Shown here one piece after another: positions 25,901 to 37,226 of a stretch of DNA of 50,902 bases. The notes under the pieces were generated by a model. It had not been told where the DNA came from and ran no database searches. It saw only the letters and a list, made by a program, of their open reading frames with translations. A program made the translations under genes and the position numbers. This DNA is from CAZUZD01 sp964624465. Lineage in GTDB: Bacteria; Planctomycetota; Planctomycetia; Isosphaerales; Isosphaeraceae. Numbering within the stretch: the first letter of the stretch is position 1; each line of letters opens with the position of its first letter. Location of the stretch: contig CAZUZD010000011.1 in the NCBI GenBank assembly GCA_964624465.1, positions 1-50,902 of the forward strand, in the 5' to 3' direction.

Positions 25901-26066
25901 CCTGGGTCGGGCCCCGACCGATCGCGAGCGGGCCGACGCGCGGATGTTCCTCGACCGCCAGACCGTCTCCCACCGCGAGGCCGGTCACGCCGACGGCATT
26001 GCGCCCGCCTGGACGGACTTCTGCCAGGTCCTGTACAGCCTCAACGAGTTCGTCTTCATCGAGTGA
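22968..26066 (+). CDS. PSD1-type cytochrome c / DUF1549 / DUF1553 protein
   Basis: 1032 residues. A signal peptide spans about 1-27. An N-terminal cytochrome c-type domain (about 30-130) has CYECH (C50, C53, H54) for heme attachment. DUF1549 follows (about 170-370) with FGERWARHWLDLARFAESHG and a second CxxCH, CARCHDHKFDP (C358, C361, H362). A middle beta-rich carbohydrate-binding-like region (about 430-640) contains LAEITAIKVEAL and LTFTLEFNNN. DUF1553 forms the C-terminus. The ATG at 22968 is preceded by GAGGA; longer in-frame sequence upstream lies inside the DUF1501 gene in another frame. Probably a periplasmic redox protein working with the DUF1501 neighbours; activity unproven. Confidence 0.92.
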   Translation: MLRATPRAGTLAVLWLLAALPLSVLHAEEPKADDVAFFESKVRPILVERCYECHSAGSKTVRGGLLLDSKAGWEKGGDSGPVIEPGKPEDSLLIQGLSYEDAVLKMPPKGKLPEAEVAVLADWVRRGAPDPRNQTAAAAGPKPKRTINLSEERKHWAFQPLATVEPPAVAAGAVANPIDRFLLAKLEPAGIGFTAEPSRRVLARRLFFDLIGLPPTPEELAAIEADAGADWYDRLMKGLLDRPQFGERWARHWLDLARFAESHGFEHDYDRPTAYHYRDFLIEALNRDLPFDQFVKWQLAGDEYAPNDPLALKATGFLAAGTHSTQITANQVEKERYDELDDMIATTGTAFLGLTIGCARCHDHKFDPIPANDYYRLISTFTTTVRSEVELPGDPEAHAKALAKYEAEHQPYLAALAKDEAEQLPGRLAAWEQQRGQDTTTPRWVVLDPSAMKSSGGASFAKLPDGSLRVEGKNADFDTYTITAAIDLAEITAIKVEALADPSLVAGGPGRAGNGNFALTNLTLKVGPRYGIGATTQPSLINPKASFEQAGLPVAAVVDADPKSAWAVDPQFGKDHAAVFELGSDTRTDSGATLTFTLEFNNNTGHNIGRLRLSATDARRPVGLDGDGVPPAAREVLARPAAERTPEQTAALLAWYRTIDPQWRALKKAIDDHAATMPKPAGVKALVSTEGLPAVRLHTQGGDFLEKTHVLRRGDPNQKESEAKPGFLQVFTDSAEEEARWQAPPPEGWRTSYRRRNLAEWMTDVDHGAGQLLARVAVNRIWQHHFGKGIVSTPSDFGTQGSPPSHPELLDWLARELIRQGWRTRPIHELILTSQAYRQGSKLDPAHASADPENRLYGRQERRRLEAEPIRDAMLSVSGLLDPRMYGPGSLEESMRRRSIYFTIKRSHLIPMLTLFDAPDALVPIAVRAATTVAPQSLLLLNSPHVREWAAGFADRVRPADATETARTLAIDRAYVLALGRAPTDRERADARMFLDRQTVSHREAGHADGIAPAWTDFCQVLYSLNEFVFIE

Positions 26067-26143
26067 GCGCCGCCAGGCCTGCCCGCTCGGGTGTGCCGCC
26101 GACGGTTCGAGCCGCCCCGTTCCCGCATGAGGTCGTCGTCATC

Positions 26144-27628
26144 ATGTCCCAGCTACCGCACTGGTTCGCGCCGCCGACGCCCACGTTCGACAGCCGCCGG
26201 GCGTTCCTGCGTCAGGCGGGCTCGGGGTTCGGGATGCTGGCGCTGGCCGGCCTGCTCGAGCGCCAGGGCCTGCTGCTGCCGGCCGCCGCGGCCGACACCG
26301 CCGACCGGAACCTGAACCCGATGGCCGCCCGTGCCGGGCACTTCCCCACGAAGGCGAAGTCGGTCATCTGGGTGTTCAAGAACGGCGGCCCGAGCCAGGT
26401 CGACACCTGGGACCACAAGCCGAAGCTCACCGAGTGGCACGACAAGGAGCTGCCCGGGTTCGACAAGAACACCGGGTTCTTCGTCGACCAGGTCGGCCCC
26501 CTGATGAAGTCGCCGTTCAAGTTCGCGCAGCACGGCCAGTCGGGCGCCTGGGTCTCGGAGATCTTCCCGAACCTGGCGAAGCACGTGGATGACATGGCGT
26601 TCATCCACTCCTGCTACACCGAGACGAACAACCACTCGCCGGCCCTGTTCCAGATCAACACCGGCTTCAGCCGCATGGGGTTCCCGTGCGTCGGGGCCTG
26701 GGTCACGTATGGCCTGGGTTCGGAGAGCCAGGACCTGCCCGGCTTCGTGGTGATGTACGACACCCTCGGGCGCGGCCTGCCCAAGGGGCACTCGCAGAAC
26801 TGGGGCAGCGGGTTCCTGCCCGGCGTCTACCAGGGCACCGCGCTCAACGGCCAGGGCCCGCCGATCGACAACCTCGCCCGCGCCGGCCAGCTCAGCGACC
26901 CGCAGCAGCGCTCGCAGCTCGAACTGCTCCGCGCCCTGAACCGCGCCGACCAGGAGCAGCACCCCGGCGAGGCCTCGCTGGCGGCCCGCATCGAGGCGTT
27001 CGAGCTGGCCTACCGCATGCAGATGTCAGCGCCCGAGGCGCTCGACGTCGAGCACGGCGAGAGCCCGGCCGTGCGCGACCTCTACGGCCTCGACAACCCG
27101 AAGTGCGGCCACTTCGCCCGCCAGTGCCTGATGGCCCGCCGGCTCGTCGAGCGTGGCGTGCGGTTCGTGCAGATCTACAGCGGCGGCATGGAGAACGAGC
27201 GGAGCTGGGACGGCCACTCCGACATCATCAAGAACCACGCCGGCTTCGGCCTGGAGACCGACCAGCCGATCGCCGCGCTCCTGACCGACCTCAAGGCCCG
27301 CGGCCTGGCCGACGACACCCTCGTCGTCTGCTGCGGCGAGTTCGGCCGCCTCCCCATCTGCCAGAAGGGCTCCACCGGCCGCGACCACAACCCGCACGCT
27401 TTCACTACCTGGTTCTTCGGCGGCGGCGTCAAGGGCGGCGTCCACCACGGCGAGACCGACGAGTTCGGCCACAAGGCGGTCATCGACCGCGTGAGCGTCA
27501 ACGACCTGCACGCGACCATCCTGCACCTGCTCGGCCTCGAACACACGAAGTTGACCTACCGCTACAACGGCCGCGACTTCCGCCTCACCGACGTCGCCGG
27601 CGAGGTCGTCAGGGAGATCCTGGCATGA
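26144..27628 (+). CDS. DUF1501 protein (copy 3)
   Basis: 494 residues. Export signal at about 14-50 (SRRAFLRQAGSGFGMLALAG, a twin-arginine-type motif with Arg15-Arg16 near the N-terminus). Family blocks KSVIWVFKNGGPSQVDTWDHKP and GEFGRLPICQKG-x-GRDHNPHAF are present; the latter deviates from copies 1 and 2 (GRTP replaced by GRLP). It follows the PSD1 gene by 77 bp and overlaps the metallopeptidase gene by 4 bp (ATGA), so it bridges the cluster and that peptidase. Start chosen at 26144, which leaves the signal intact; a GAGG lies about 11 bp upstream. Confidence 0.92.
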   Translation: MSQLPHWFAPPTPTFDSRRAFLRQAGSGFGMLALAGLLERQGLLLPAAAADTADRNLNPMAARAGHFPTKAKSVIWVFKNGGPSQVDTWDHKPKLTEWHDKELPGFDKNTGFFVDQVGPLMKSPFKFAQHGQSGAWVSEIFPNLAKHVDDMAFIHSCYTETNNHSPALFQINTGFSRMGFPCVGAWVTYGLGSESQDLPGFVVMYDTLGRGLPKGHSQNWGSGFLPGVYQGTALNGQGPPIDNLARAGQLSDPQQRSQLELLRALNRADQEQHPGEASLAARIEAFELAYRMQMSAPEALDVEHGESPAVRDLYGLDNPKCGHFARQCLMARRLVERGVRFVQIYSGGMENERSWDGHSDIIKNHAGFGLETDQPIAALLTDLKARGLADDTLVVCCGEFGRLPICQKGSTGRDHNPHAFTTWFFGGGVKGGVHHGETDEFGHKAVIDRVSVNDLHATILHLLGLEHTKLTYRYNGRDFRLTDVAGEVVREILA

Positions 27629-28359
27629 CGCGCCTCCCCTTGCTGGCCGCGGCCCTCGGCGTGCTGTTCCTCCCCCTGGCGATGGCCGACGAGCCGAGGC
27701 CGTTCGTGCCGACTGCCCAGTACGACACCCGGACCGTCGACGGCTGGACCGTGCGGGTCAACCGTCGGCTGCTGGCCGATGGTGACCAGGCCGACCTGGG
27801 TCGCGAGGCCCTGCCGCTGCTGGAGGCGAAGCTGCGCGAGGTGAGCGTTGCGATCCCCGCGCCGGCCCTGGCCGAGCTGCGGCGGGTGCCGATCTGGCTC
27901 GGGGTCGACGACGGCCATGCCCCGTGCGCCGAGTATCACCCGAGCCGCGACTGGCTCGTCACCAACGGCTTCAATCCCGACAAGGCCCGCGCCGTCGAGC
28001 TCGGCAACGCGCGCCGGTTCGTTGACTGGTCGAAGGATCAGCCCTCGATGGTCCTGCACGAGTTGGCCCACGGCTACCACGACCGCGTGCTGGGCTACGA
28101 CCAGCCCGAGGTCGTCGCCGCGCTGAAGCGGGTGCGGCAGGCGGGCCTCTACGACGACGTGGCCCACGTGCGCGGCGGCTCGAAGCGGGCCTATGCCCTG
28201 ACCAACCCGCCCGAGTTCTTCGCCGAGCTCAGCGAGGCGTACTTCGGCTCCAACGACTTCTTCCCCTACGGACGCGAGGAACTCCGGCGGCACGACCCCG
28301 AGTCGTTCGCCCTGCTGGAGCGTCTCTGGAGTCGACCGGCTCCGCAGCCCGCACCCTGA
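27625..28359 (+). CDS. exported zinc metallopeptidase-like protein
   Basis: 244 residues with a signal peptide (about 1-21, LLAAALGVLFLPLAMA). The centre holds an HExxH zinc motif, HELAHGYH, and about 50 residues later EFFAELSEAYFG supplies a probable third ligand Glu, a gluzincin arrangement. The preceding block HPSRDWLVTNGFNPDKA and the following region resemble a widespread family of uncharacterised secreted metallopeptidases distantly similar to the anthrax lethal-factor catalytic domain; that comparison is from memory. Start overlaps the DUF1501 stop (ATGA), implying coexpression with a surface protein. Substrate unknown. Confidence 0.8.
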   Translation: MTRLPLLAAALGVLFLPLAMADEPRPFVPTAQYDTRTVDGWTVRVNRRLLADGDQADLGREALPLLEAKLREVSVAIPAPALAELRRVPIWLGVDDGHAPCAEYHPSRDWLVTNGFNPDKARAVELGNARRFVDWSKDQPSMVLHELAHGYHDRVLGYDQPEVVAALKRVRQAGLYDDVAHVRGGSKRAYALTNPPEFFAELSEAYFGSNDFFPYGREELRRHDPESFALLERLWSRPAPQPAP

Positions 28360-28399
28360 CCGCGTGCCCGCTGGATCGTGACGCCCATGGCGCGGGCCG

Positions 28400-29347
28400 G
28401 TGCTCGACTCCCAGAAGCAGGGTGGATGGTTGGACGCTCCGGACGAGATCCAGCGGCGGAAGGCGGCGATCATCGCGGAGTTCGGTGGCTGGACGAACCA
28501 CAACCTCCGGCTCCCCGACGGCTCGTACACCATCGCCCCCGACGCGGTCACCGGCGCGGAGGTCAAGCTCCGGCGGATCCTCCAGATGATCGCCGACCTG
28601 ACCGGTCGGCCCTTCGAGGGGCTCCGGGTCCTCGACCTGGCGTGCCTCGAAGGCCTGTACGGGCTGGAGCTGGCGCTCCAGGGGGCGACGGTCGTCGCCA
28701 TCGAGGGGCGCGAGGCCAACGCGGCCAAGGCCCGCTTCGCGCGCGAGGCCCTGGGACTGGTGAACCTGGAGGTCATCCGCGACGACGTCCGGAACCTCAC
28801 CGCCGAGCGGTTCGGCACGTTCGACGTGGTGCTCTGCCTGGGACTCTACTACCACCTGGACGCCCCCGACCTGTTCCGCTTCACGGAGCGGCTCGCCGAG
28901 GTCTGCGATCGCCTGCTGATCCTGGACACGCACGTGAGCTCGGTCGCGGAGACGGCGGTCGACGACGCGGGGACCCGGTACTGGGGCCATCGCTATGCCG
29001 AGCACCGCCCCGACTCCACCCCGGAGCAGCGCATGCGGGCGCTCGGTTCGTCGGTGGACAACCTCCAGAGCTTCTGGCTCACCCGGCCGTCGCTGTTCAA
29101 CCTGCTGGCCCGGGTGGGGTTCACCACGGTCCACGCGTGCCATCGACCGACGGTCGAGCGGTACGAGCGGCTGAGGGCCAGCGGCGAGGCCGATCGGGCC
29201 ACCTTCGTGGCGGTCAAGGGCAGAACGGTCCAGGTGCAGGCCTGCCCGGCGGCGAATGAGGGCCCGGATGCCCCCTGGCCGGAACGGTGGGCCGGCTCCG
29301 GTCGGCGGCGAGGGTTCCGGCCCGGCTGGTGGAAATTCGGCCACTGA
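28400..29347 (+). CDS. class I SAM-dependent methyltransferase
   Basis: 315 residues from a GTG start at 28400; the in-frame region upstream has no better start. Motif I reads VLDLACLEGLYGLELA (about 77-92), a variant of the glycine-rich SAM loop; the acidic end of strand 2 is VVAIEGRE and the central motif is FDVVLCLGLYYHL. A C-terminal tail rich in Trp, Arg and Gly (WAGSGRRRGFRPGWWKFGH) is unusual. The protein is soluble. The acceptor substrate is not identifiable. It lies alone between the metallopeptidase and a convergent ion-channel gene. Confidence 0.83.
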   Translation: MLDSQKQGGWLDAPDEIQRRKAAIIAEFGGWTNHNLRLPDGSYTIAPDAVTGAEVKLRRILQMIADLTGRPFEGLRVLDLACLEGLYGLELALQGATVVAIEGREANAAKARFAREALGLVNLEVIRDDVRNLTAERFGTFDVVLCLGLYYHLDAPDLFRFTERLAEVCDRLLILDTHVSSVAETAVDDAGTRYWGHRYAEHRPDSTPEQRMRALGSSVDNLQSFWLTRPSLFNLLARVGFTTVHACHRPTVERYERLRASGEADRATFVAVKGRTVQVQACPAANEGPDAPWPERWAGSGRRRGFRPGWWKFGH

Positions 29348-29350
29348 CGG

Positions 29351-29390
29351 GCACCAGGTCGGACCCGGGGATGGACCTCCCTGCTGGTGC
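29351..29390. terminator. structured convergent 3' region
   Basis: GCACCAG (29351-29357) can pair with CTGGTGC (29384-29390), or AGGTC (29356-29360) with GACCT (29374-29378). The two foldings share bases and are alternatives. Position between convergent genes suggests a terminator; no T-run. Confidence 0.35.
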
Positions 29391-29422
29391 ACAGCTTCCG
29401 TTCTGCCGGGCCGGTCGTCCCG

Positions 29423-30235
29423 TCACGGACCCCGGTCGACGCCGACCTCGTCGCTGGCCCCGGAGTGCCGGGCATCGTCGCGACGACGGGCCTGGTCGCT
29501 GATGTACACGCCCACGATGAATGAGACCAGCGTGGCCATGTACGCCTGGCCGACCAGGGCCTCGATGGCCGTGAGCGAGCGTGCCAGTGGGTGGACCGGG
29601 AGGATGTCGCCGTAGCCCAGGGTGGTCAGCGTTGAGTAGCTGAAGTAGTGCAGCGAGAGATACCGGTGGATCGGGTGCGTGCCGCCGCCCAGATCGGCGA
29701 GCAGTTCACCCCGGTCGAGGATCGACCCCCGCCAGAGCGCCTCGGTCGCCGCGTAGGCGTAGGTGAACCAGAGGCCGATGAGCAGGTAGGCGCATATGCA
29801 CGCCTGCACCGCCTCGACGGTCACCTGCTGCTGCCGCAGCGACCAGCGGAGGATCTGGAGGATCGCGATCGCGACGACCAGCGAGTCCAGGGCCGTCGCC
29901 AGCAGCGACAAGGTCAGGCCCGCCCCCAGCGTCTGGGCCAGGCTGGCGCCCAGGGCCAGAGGGAGCAGCACCGACATCAGGAGGCGGGTGCGCCGCGTCT
30001 GCGCGGCCGCCCAGGCCACCACCCCGATCTGGGCGACCGTCAGCAGGTTCAGCGGGATGCGGCCCGGCTCGGCGATCGCCAGCGGCGGGCCGATCAGCAG
30101 GATCAGCACGAACGTGATCAGCAGCAGCGTGAACCGGTACCGGAGCCGGATCGCGACCAGCCGGCTGGCCGGCCCGCGGTGCGGAGGGGCGCCCTCGGTG
30201 AGGTGGGGGGCGGCCAGCGGGGGCGAGGTCGTCAT
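29423..30235 (-). CDS. potassium-channel-like membrane protein
   Basis: 270 residues with about six predicted membrane helices (near 34-53, 60-78, 83-103, 106-130, 143-165 and 217-245) and a pore loop between the last two. The selectivity filter reads TLTTLGYGDI (TLGYGD at 205-210), the canonical K+ channel filter, so the pore is likely K+-selective. There is no S4-type arginine ladder, RCK/TrkA domain or cyclic-nucleotide domain, so gating is not evident. A short cytoplasmic tail rich in Arg and Asp follows. Single gene, transcribed towards the methyltransferase. Confidence 0.85.
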   Translation of the reverse strand: MTTSPPLAAPHLTEGAPPHRGPASRLVAIRLRYRFTLLLITFVLILLIGPPLAIAEPGRIPLNLLTVAQIGVVAWAAAQTRRTRLLMSVLLPLALGASLAQTLGAGLTLSLLATALDSLVVAIAILQILRWSLRQQQVTVEAVQACICAYLLIGLWFTYAYAATEALWRGSILDRGELLADLGGGTHPIHRYLSLHYFSYSTLTTLGYGDILPVHPLARSLTAIEALVGQAYMATLVSFIVGVYISDQARRRDDARHSGASDEVGVDRGP

Positions 30236-30278
30236 GACGGCACCGACCGGTTGGAGAGGGAGGGACGCCGAGGCGGGT

Positions 30279-31418
30279 TCACCAGCGATCGATCGGTCCC
30301 GACGGCACCGGCACCCTCGGGTCGAAGTGTCCCGGCAGCGGCGACGACGGGCCGCACCGGCGCAGCTCGGCGAGCACGGCGTCGAACGTGCCCGGCTCGG
30401 GAAGGTTGATCAGCCGGTGGTACAGCGGCTTCGGCATCCGCGTGAAGTGGCTGTACCACTTCAAGGTCTTGCGGAACTGGAGGCACGCGTAGTGATCGCC
30501 GCGGCGCTCGACGAGGCGGTGGAAGTGCCGCGCCATCATGTCGAGCCGCTCGTCGAAGGTCGGGTCCGGCCCCGGGTCGCCGGTGCGGGCCCAGCTGTCG
30601 AGCTGGCGGAACAGAAACGGGTTGCCCAGCGCACCGCGGCCGATCGAGATGGCGGCGCAGCCAGTCTCGCGGAACATCCGCTCGGCCTCTGCCAGCGTCC
30701 GCACGTCGCCGTTGCCCACCACGGCCATCGTCTGGACGGCCTGCACCACGTCGCGGATGCCGTCATGGCTCACCGCCCCGCGGAACCCCTGACCCCGGGT
30801 CCGGCCGTGGATGATCACCGCGGCCACGCCGATCTGCTCGAACGACCGGGCCAGCTCGGGGGCCGTCGGCGTCTCGCTGTCCCAGCCCAGCCGCATCTTG
30901 ACCGTCACCGGGACGGACACCGCCTGCACCACCGACTCGACGAGCTTCGTGGCGTTGAAGGTGTCGCACATGAGGGCCGAGCCGCCGCCCGACTTGACCA
31001 CCTTGCGGACCGGGCAGCCCATGTTGATGTCGACCAGGGTCGCTCCCAGGTCGACCACCCGGCGGGCGGCCTCGCTCATCTCCGAGGGGACGTGGCCGTA
31101 GAGCTGGATCGCGATCGGCCGGTCGTCCGGGCTGGTCTCGGTCAGCTCCAGCGAGCGCCGGCGGTTCTCGATCAGCGACCGGGCGTTGACCAGGTCGGTG
31201 GTCACCAGCCCGACGCCGCCGTTCTCCCGGACCGAGACGCGGAACGACCAGCTCGTGTAACCAGCCAGGGGGGCGAGGAAGAAGCGGGACGGCATGGGCA
31301 CGCCGCCCAGGCTCAGCGGGGTGCGGGCGATCTCCGGCGGCGCCGGCCAGTGGGTGGGCGCCGGCCCGGCCAGGTCAGGGGCCTCGAAGTCCAGGTCGGC
31401 CTCGCTCGGATCGATCAC
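30279..31418 (-). CDS. dus: tRNA-dihydrouridine synthase
   Basis: 379-residue flavoenzyme that reduces uridine to dihydrouridine in tRNA. The TIM-barrel begins FFLAPLAGYTSWSFR; the catalytic cysteine is Cys135 in NMGCPVRKVVKSGGG, and the phosphate-binding strand IIHGRTRGQGFRG is also present. A 35-residue N-terminal extension precedes the barrel. The start is a GTG at 31418 with GGGGAG about 9 bp upstream. The VRKVV after the cysteine fits the DusB-like subgroup, the most common in bacteria; the subgroup is less sure than the family. It is divergent from the methyltransferase at 31626. Confidence 0.93.
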   Translation of the reverse strand: MIDPSEADLDFEAPDLAGPAPTHWPAPPEIARTPLSLGGVPMPSRFFLAPLAGYTSWSFRVSVRENGGVGLVTTDLVNARSLIENRRRSLELTETSPDDRPIAIQLYGHVPSEMSEAARRVVDLGATLVDINMGCPVRKVVKSGGGSALMCDTFNATKLVESVVQAVSVPVTVKMRLGWDSETPTAPELARSFEQIGVAAVIIHGRTRGQGFRGAVSHDGIRDVVQAVQTMAVVGNGDVRTLAEAERMFRETGCAAISIGRGALGNPFLFRQLDSWARTGDPGPDPTFDERLDMMARHFHRLVERRGDHYACLQFRKTLKWYSHFTRMPKPLYHRLINLPEPGTFDAVLAELRRCGPSSPLPGHFDPRVPVPSGPIDRW

Positions 31419-31532
31419 GACATCCCGCTCCCCGCCCGCCCGGCGGGCCTGATCGGCTCAAACCGGTCCCGCCCGGCCCCGAAACGACCCGGCGGATGGC
31501 CCGGCCGACCCGAGGGCTTCGCACCCCGAAGG

Positions 31533-31569
31533 ACCACCGGACGCTGCGCTCCGGGTCCCGTCCGGTGGT
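31533..31569. repeat. 10-bp perfect inverted repeat in divergent region
   Basis: ACCACCGGAC (31533-31542) and GTCCGGTGGT (31560-31569) are perfect complements separated by 17 bp. A smaller hairpin, CTTCG/CGAAG, lies at 31517-31531. Located between divergent dus and methyltransferase genes; it could be an operator or an RNA hairpin. Confidence 0.5.
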
Positions 31570-31625
31570 GATCGGGTATTCTAGCCGTCCGGGGGGGTGG
31601 CTGACGAGGCGAGGGCCCTGGCGCG

Positions 31626-32822
31626 ATGCGGCCGACGAGCGAGGCAGACCTGACAGCCGAGCGCTGGGTGCTGGAGACCACCGAGGGCGAGCAACTGCTC
31701 GCCGACGTGGCTCGGGCCCCCGAGCCGGGCCCGTCGCAGCTCGCGGCCTGGCGCCGGCGGACCACCGCTGAACGCGTGGCGGCCGCCGTGCGCCTGGCCG
31801 GCTGCCGGCGCCGGGGCGCCGAGAAATTCGAGCGAGCCGGCTCGCTCTGGCTCACGCCGGTGGGGCTCGAGCAGGCGACCCCCGAGATGGTCGCCCGCCA
31901 CAAGGCTCGGCGATTCGAGGGCGCCGGGGTGGTGGACCTGTGCGCCGGCCTCGGCGGCGATGCGGCCGCGCTGGCGGCAACCGCGGGCCGGGTGATCGCC
32001 GTGGATCTGGACCCGGCCATGCCGCCCCGGATCGCCTGGAACGCCAGGGCGTACGGGGTGGGTGATCGCGTCCTCCCGGTGCGGGCGCGGGCGGAGCGGT
32101 TTGCGACGCCGGCCGGGTTCCGCGTGCACGTCGACCCCGACCGCCGCGCGGGACCCTCGCCGAGGGCGCGTCGGGTGGAGGACTACAGCCCCGGACTCGG
32201 CTGCCTGCTCGACCTGGCGGTCACGGCCCGTGGTGGTGCCTTCAAGCTCAGCCCGGCGAGCGACTTCGCCAGCGCGCTGCCGGCCGATCGCTTCGAGTTC
32301 GAGCTGGTGAGCCTCCGCGGCGAATGCAAGGAGGTCACCGCCTGGTTCGGTGACCGCACGACCTGCCGTCGGCGGGCGACCGCCCTGCCCTCGGGCGCGA
32401 CCTGGACCGACGGCGACGGACCGTCGGAAGGTCGGGCCACGATCGCGGGTCCGCTGGCGTTCGTCTTCGATCCCGACCCGGCGCTCGTCCGGGCCGGCCT
32501 GCTCGACGGCTTCGCGCTGGCCCACGGCCTGGCCAGGCTGGCGCCCGGCGTGGATCTGCTCAGTTCCGACACGCTGGTGGACTCGCCGTGGCTGGCGGGC
32601 TTCGCGGTGGAGGAGCAACAGCCGGTGGACCGCAAGCGGCTCCGGCGGCTGGTCGCCGAGCGCGGGCTCGGACCGCTGGAGATCAAGGTGCGGGGCCTCG
32701 ACCTGACCCCCGAGGCGCTGCGGCGCGAGCTCAAACCCCCGGGCCCGCGACCGGCCACCCTGATCTGCTACGGCGGCCCTGGCATCGTGGCGGCCACCGC
32801 GCTCCTGGCGCGGCGGATCTGA
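31626..32822 (+). CDS. SAM-dependent methyltransferase with THUMP-like C-terminus
   Basis: 398 residues. An N-terminal helical region (1-95) leads to a Rossmann methyltransferase domain with motif I VVDLCAGLGGD (102-112) and the motif-II acid in VIAVDLDP. The family-specific block VDPDRRAG and the later C-terminal THUMP-like region (PLEIKVRGLDLTPEALRREL) are present. These features define a bacterial family that probably methylates RNA, but the target is not established. No export signal. The start at 31626 lacks a clear ribosome site. Confidence 0.8.
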   Translation: MRPTSEADLTAERWVLETTEGEQLLADVARAPEPGPSQLAAWRRRTTAERVAAAVRLAGCRRRGAEKFERAGSLWLTPVGLEQATPEMVARHKARRFEGAGVVDLCAGLGGDAAALAATAGRVIAVDLDPAMPPRIAWNARAYGVGDRVLPVRARAERFATPAGFRVHVDPDRRAGPSPRARRVEDYSPGLGCLLDLAVTARGGAFKLSPASDFASALPADRFEFELVSLRGECKEVTAWFGDRTTCRRRATALPSGATWTDGDGPSEGRATIAGPLAFVFDPDPALVRAGLLDGFALAHGLARLAPGVDLLSSDTLVDSPWLAGFAVEEQQPVDRKRLRRLVAERGLGPLEIKVRGLDLTPEALRRELKPPGPRPATLICYGGPGIVAATALLARRI

Positions 32823-32986
32823 GCCCGAGCGGCAAGGGCGGCGGCCGGTTCTGACGGTTGCGGTGGCTTGTCGAGCGGCGGGGCCTGTGCCAGACTGACG
32901 CGGAGCCGATCCGCCGGCGACGATCCCGCAGCGCGCGACCGCCCGCGCCCGTCGCTCCGACCCGATCGACCGAGGACCGACCTGCC

Positions 32987-33922
32987 ATGAGGCCCCGCCA
33001 CACGCTCCACCTCTTCGCCCTGCTCGCGCTGGTGACCCCCGGCCTGGCCACGGCCCAGACCGCCCCGCAGGCGGAGCTGCGCTGGAAGTTCGCCCAGGGA
33101 CAGAAGTTCCCCTACGCGACGCAGCAGGAAACCAAGACCCGCCTGACGATCCAGGGCAACACGGTCGAGACCAGCCTCAAGCAGCTGATCGACATGACCT
33201 GGGAGGTCAAGTCGGTGAAGGAGGACGGCTCGGCCCGGATCGCCCAGACGATCGATCGCATGCGGATGTACATGGACGGCCCGAACGGCAGCCGCTTCGA
33301 GTTCGACAGCAAGCTCAGCGCCGAGCCGGCCGGATCGATGCTCGGGATCGCGAAGATGATCAAGGGCATTGTCGGCCTGCCGATCGAGCTGACCATGTCA
33401 CCCCGTGGCGAGGTGAGCGACGTGACGGTCTCCGACCGACTGCTCCAGGCGCTCAAGATGCCCGGGCCCAACGGCCAGGCGGTGGGCGGGCTGTTCTCGG
33501 AGGAGACCTTCAAGAACATGGCCTCGCAGGGCTCGATCGTCTTCCCCGCCGAGGCCCTGACCCCTGGCAAGACCTGGACGGCGACCAAGACGGTCGACAC
33601 CCCGGTCGTGGGCAAGATGACCATCGACACCCTCTACACCTACGCCGGCCCCGCCGCGGTCGACGCCCCGACCCCTGGCCTGGAGCAGATCGACGCCGCC
33701 CTGGACGTCAAGATTGAACCGGCGCCCAACGCTCAGGTGCAGGCGAACGTCGAGGAGCAGGAGAACTCCGCCAGGTTCCTCTTCGACTCGAAGCGGGGCG
33801 TGCTGACCAGCTCGCAGGTCAAGCAGCGGATGAAGCTGTCGCTCACGGCGATGGGCCAGAAATTCCTGCAGGAGGTCAGCTCGACCGTCTCGATGAGGCT
33901 GGCCGGCCCCGAGGCGAAATGA
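32987..33922 (+). CDS. exported DUF6263-like protein
   Basis: 311 residues with a signal peptide (about 1-22: a hydrophobic stretch ending LATAQT). The mature part contains repeated beta-strands around ELRWKFAQGQKFPYATQQET, a central proline/glycine-rich region, and a C-terminal MKLSLTAMGQKF block. This layout recalls the planctomycete DUF6263 family of secreted proteins of unknown role; I rate the family name as probable rather than certain. Start at 32987 rather than the in-frame region upstream because the signal peptide begins here. A weak promoter-like TTGTCG lies before it. Confidence 0.75.
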   Translation: MRPRHTLHLFALLALVTPGLATAQTAPQAELRWKFAQGQKFPYATQQETKTRLTIQGNTVETSLKQLIDMTWEVKSVKEDGSARIAQTIDRMRMYMDGPNGSRFEFDSKLSAEPAGSMLGIAKMIKGIVGLPIELTMSPRGEVSDVTVSDRLLQALKMPGPNGQAVGGLFSEETFKNMASQGSIVFPAEALTPGKTWTATKTVDTPVVGKMTIDTLYTYAGPAAVDAPTPGLEQIDAALDVKIEPAPNAQVQANVEEQENSARFLFDSKRGVLTSSQVKQRMKLSLTAMGQKFLQEVSSTVSMRLAGPEAK

Positions 33923-34006
33923 CCCACCTCGTCGGATGGCATCGAGCCAGCGCCGCCCGGTCGCCGCGAATTCTCGCCGCGGCCGGCCGGTGCCGGGATC
34001 CGGGCC

Positions 34007-37226
<3,220 letters not shown>

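Noticed and set aside
24138..25988. 616-codon open frame on the minus strand
   Set aside because: Antisense to the PSD1 gene; no family resemblance.
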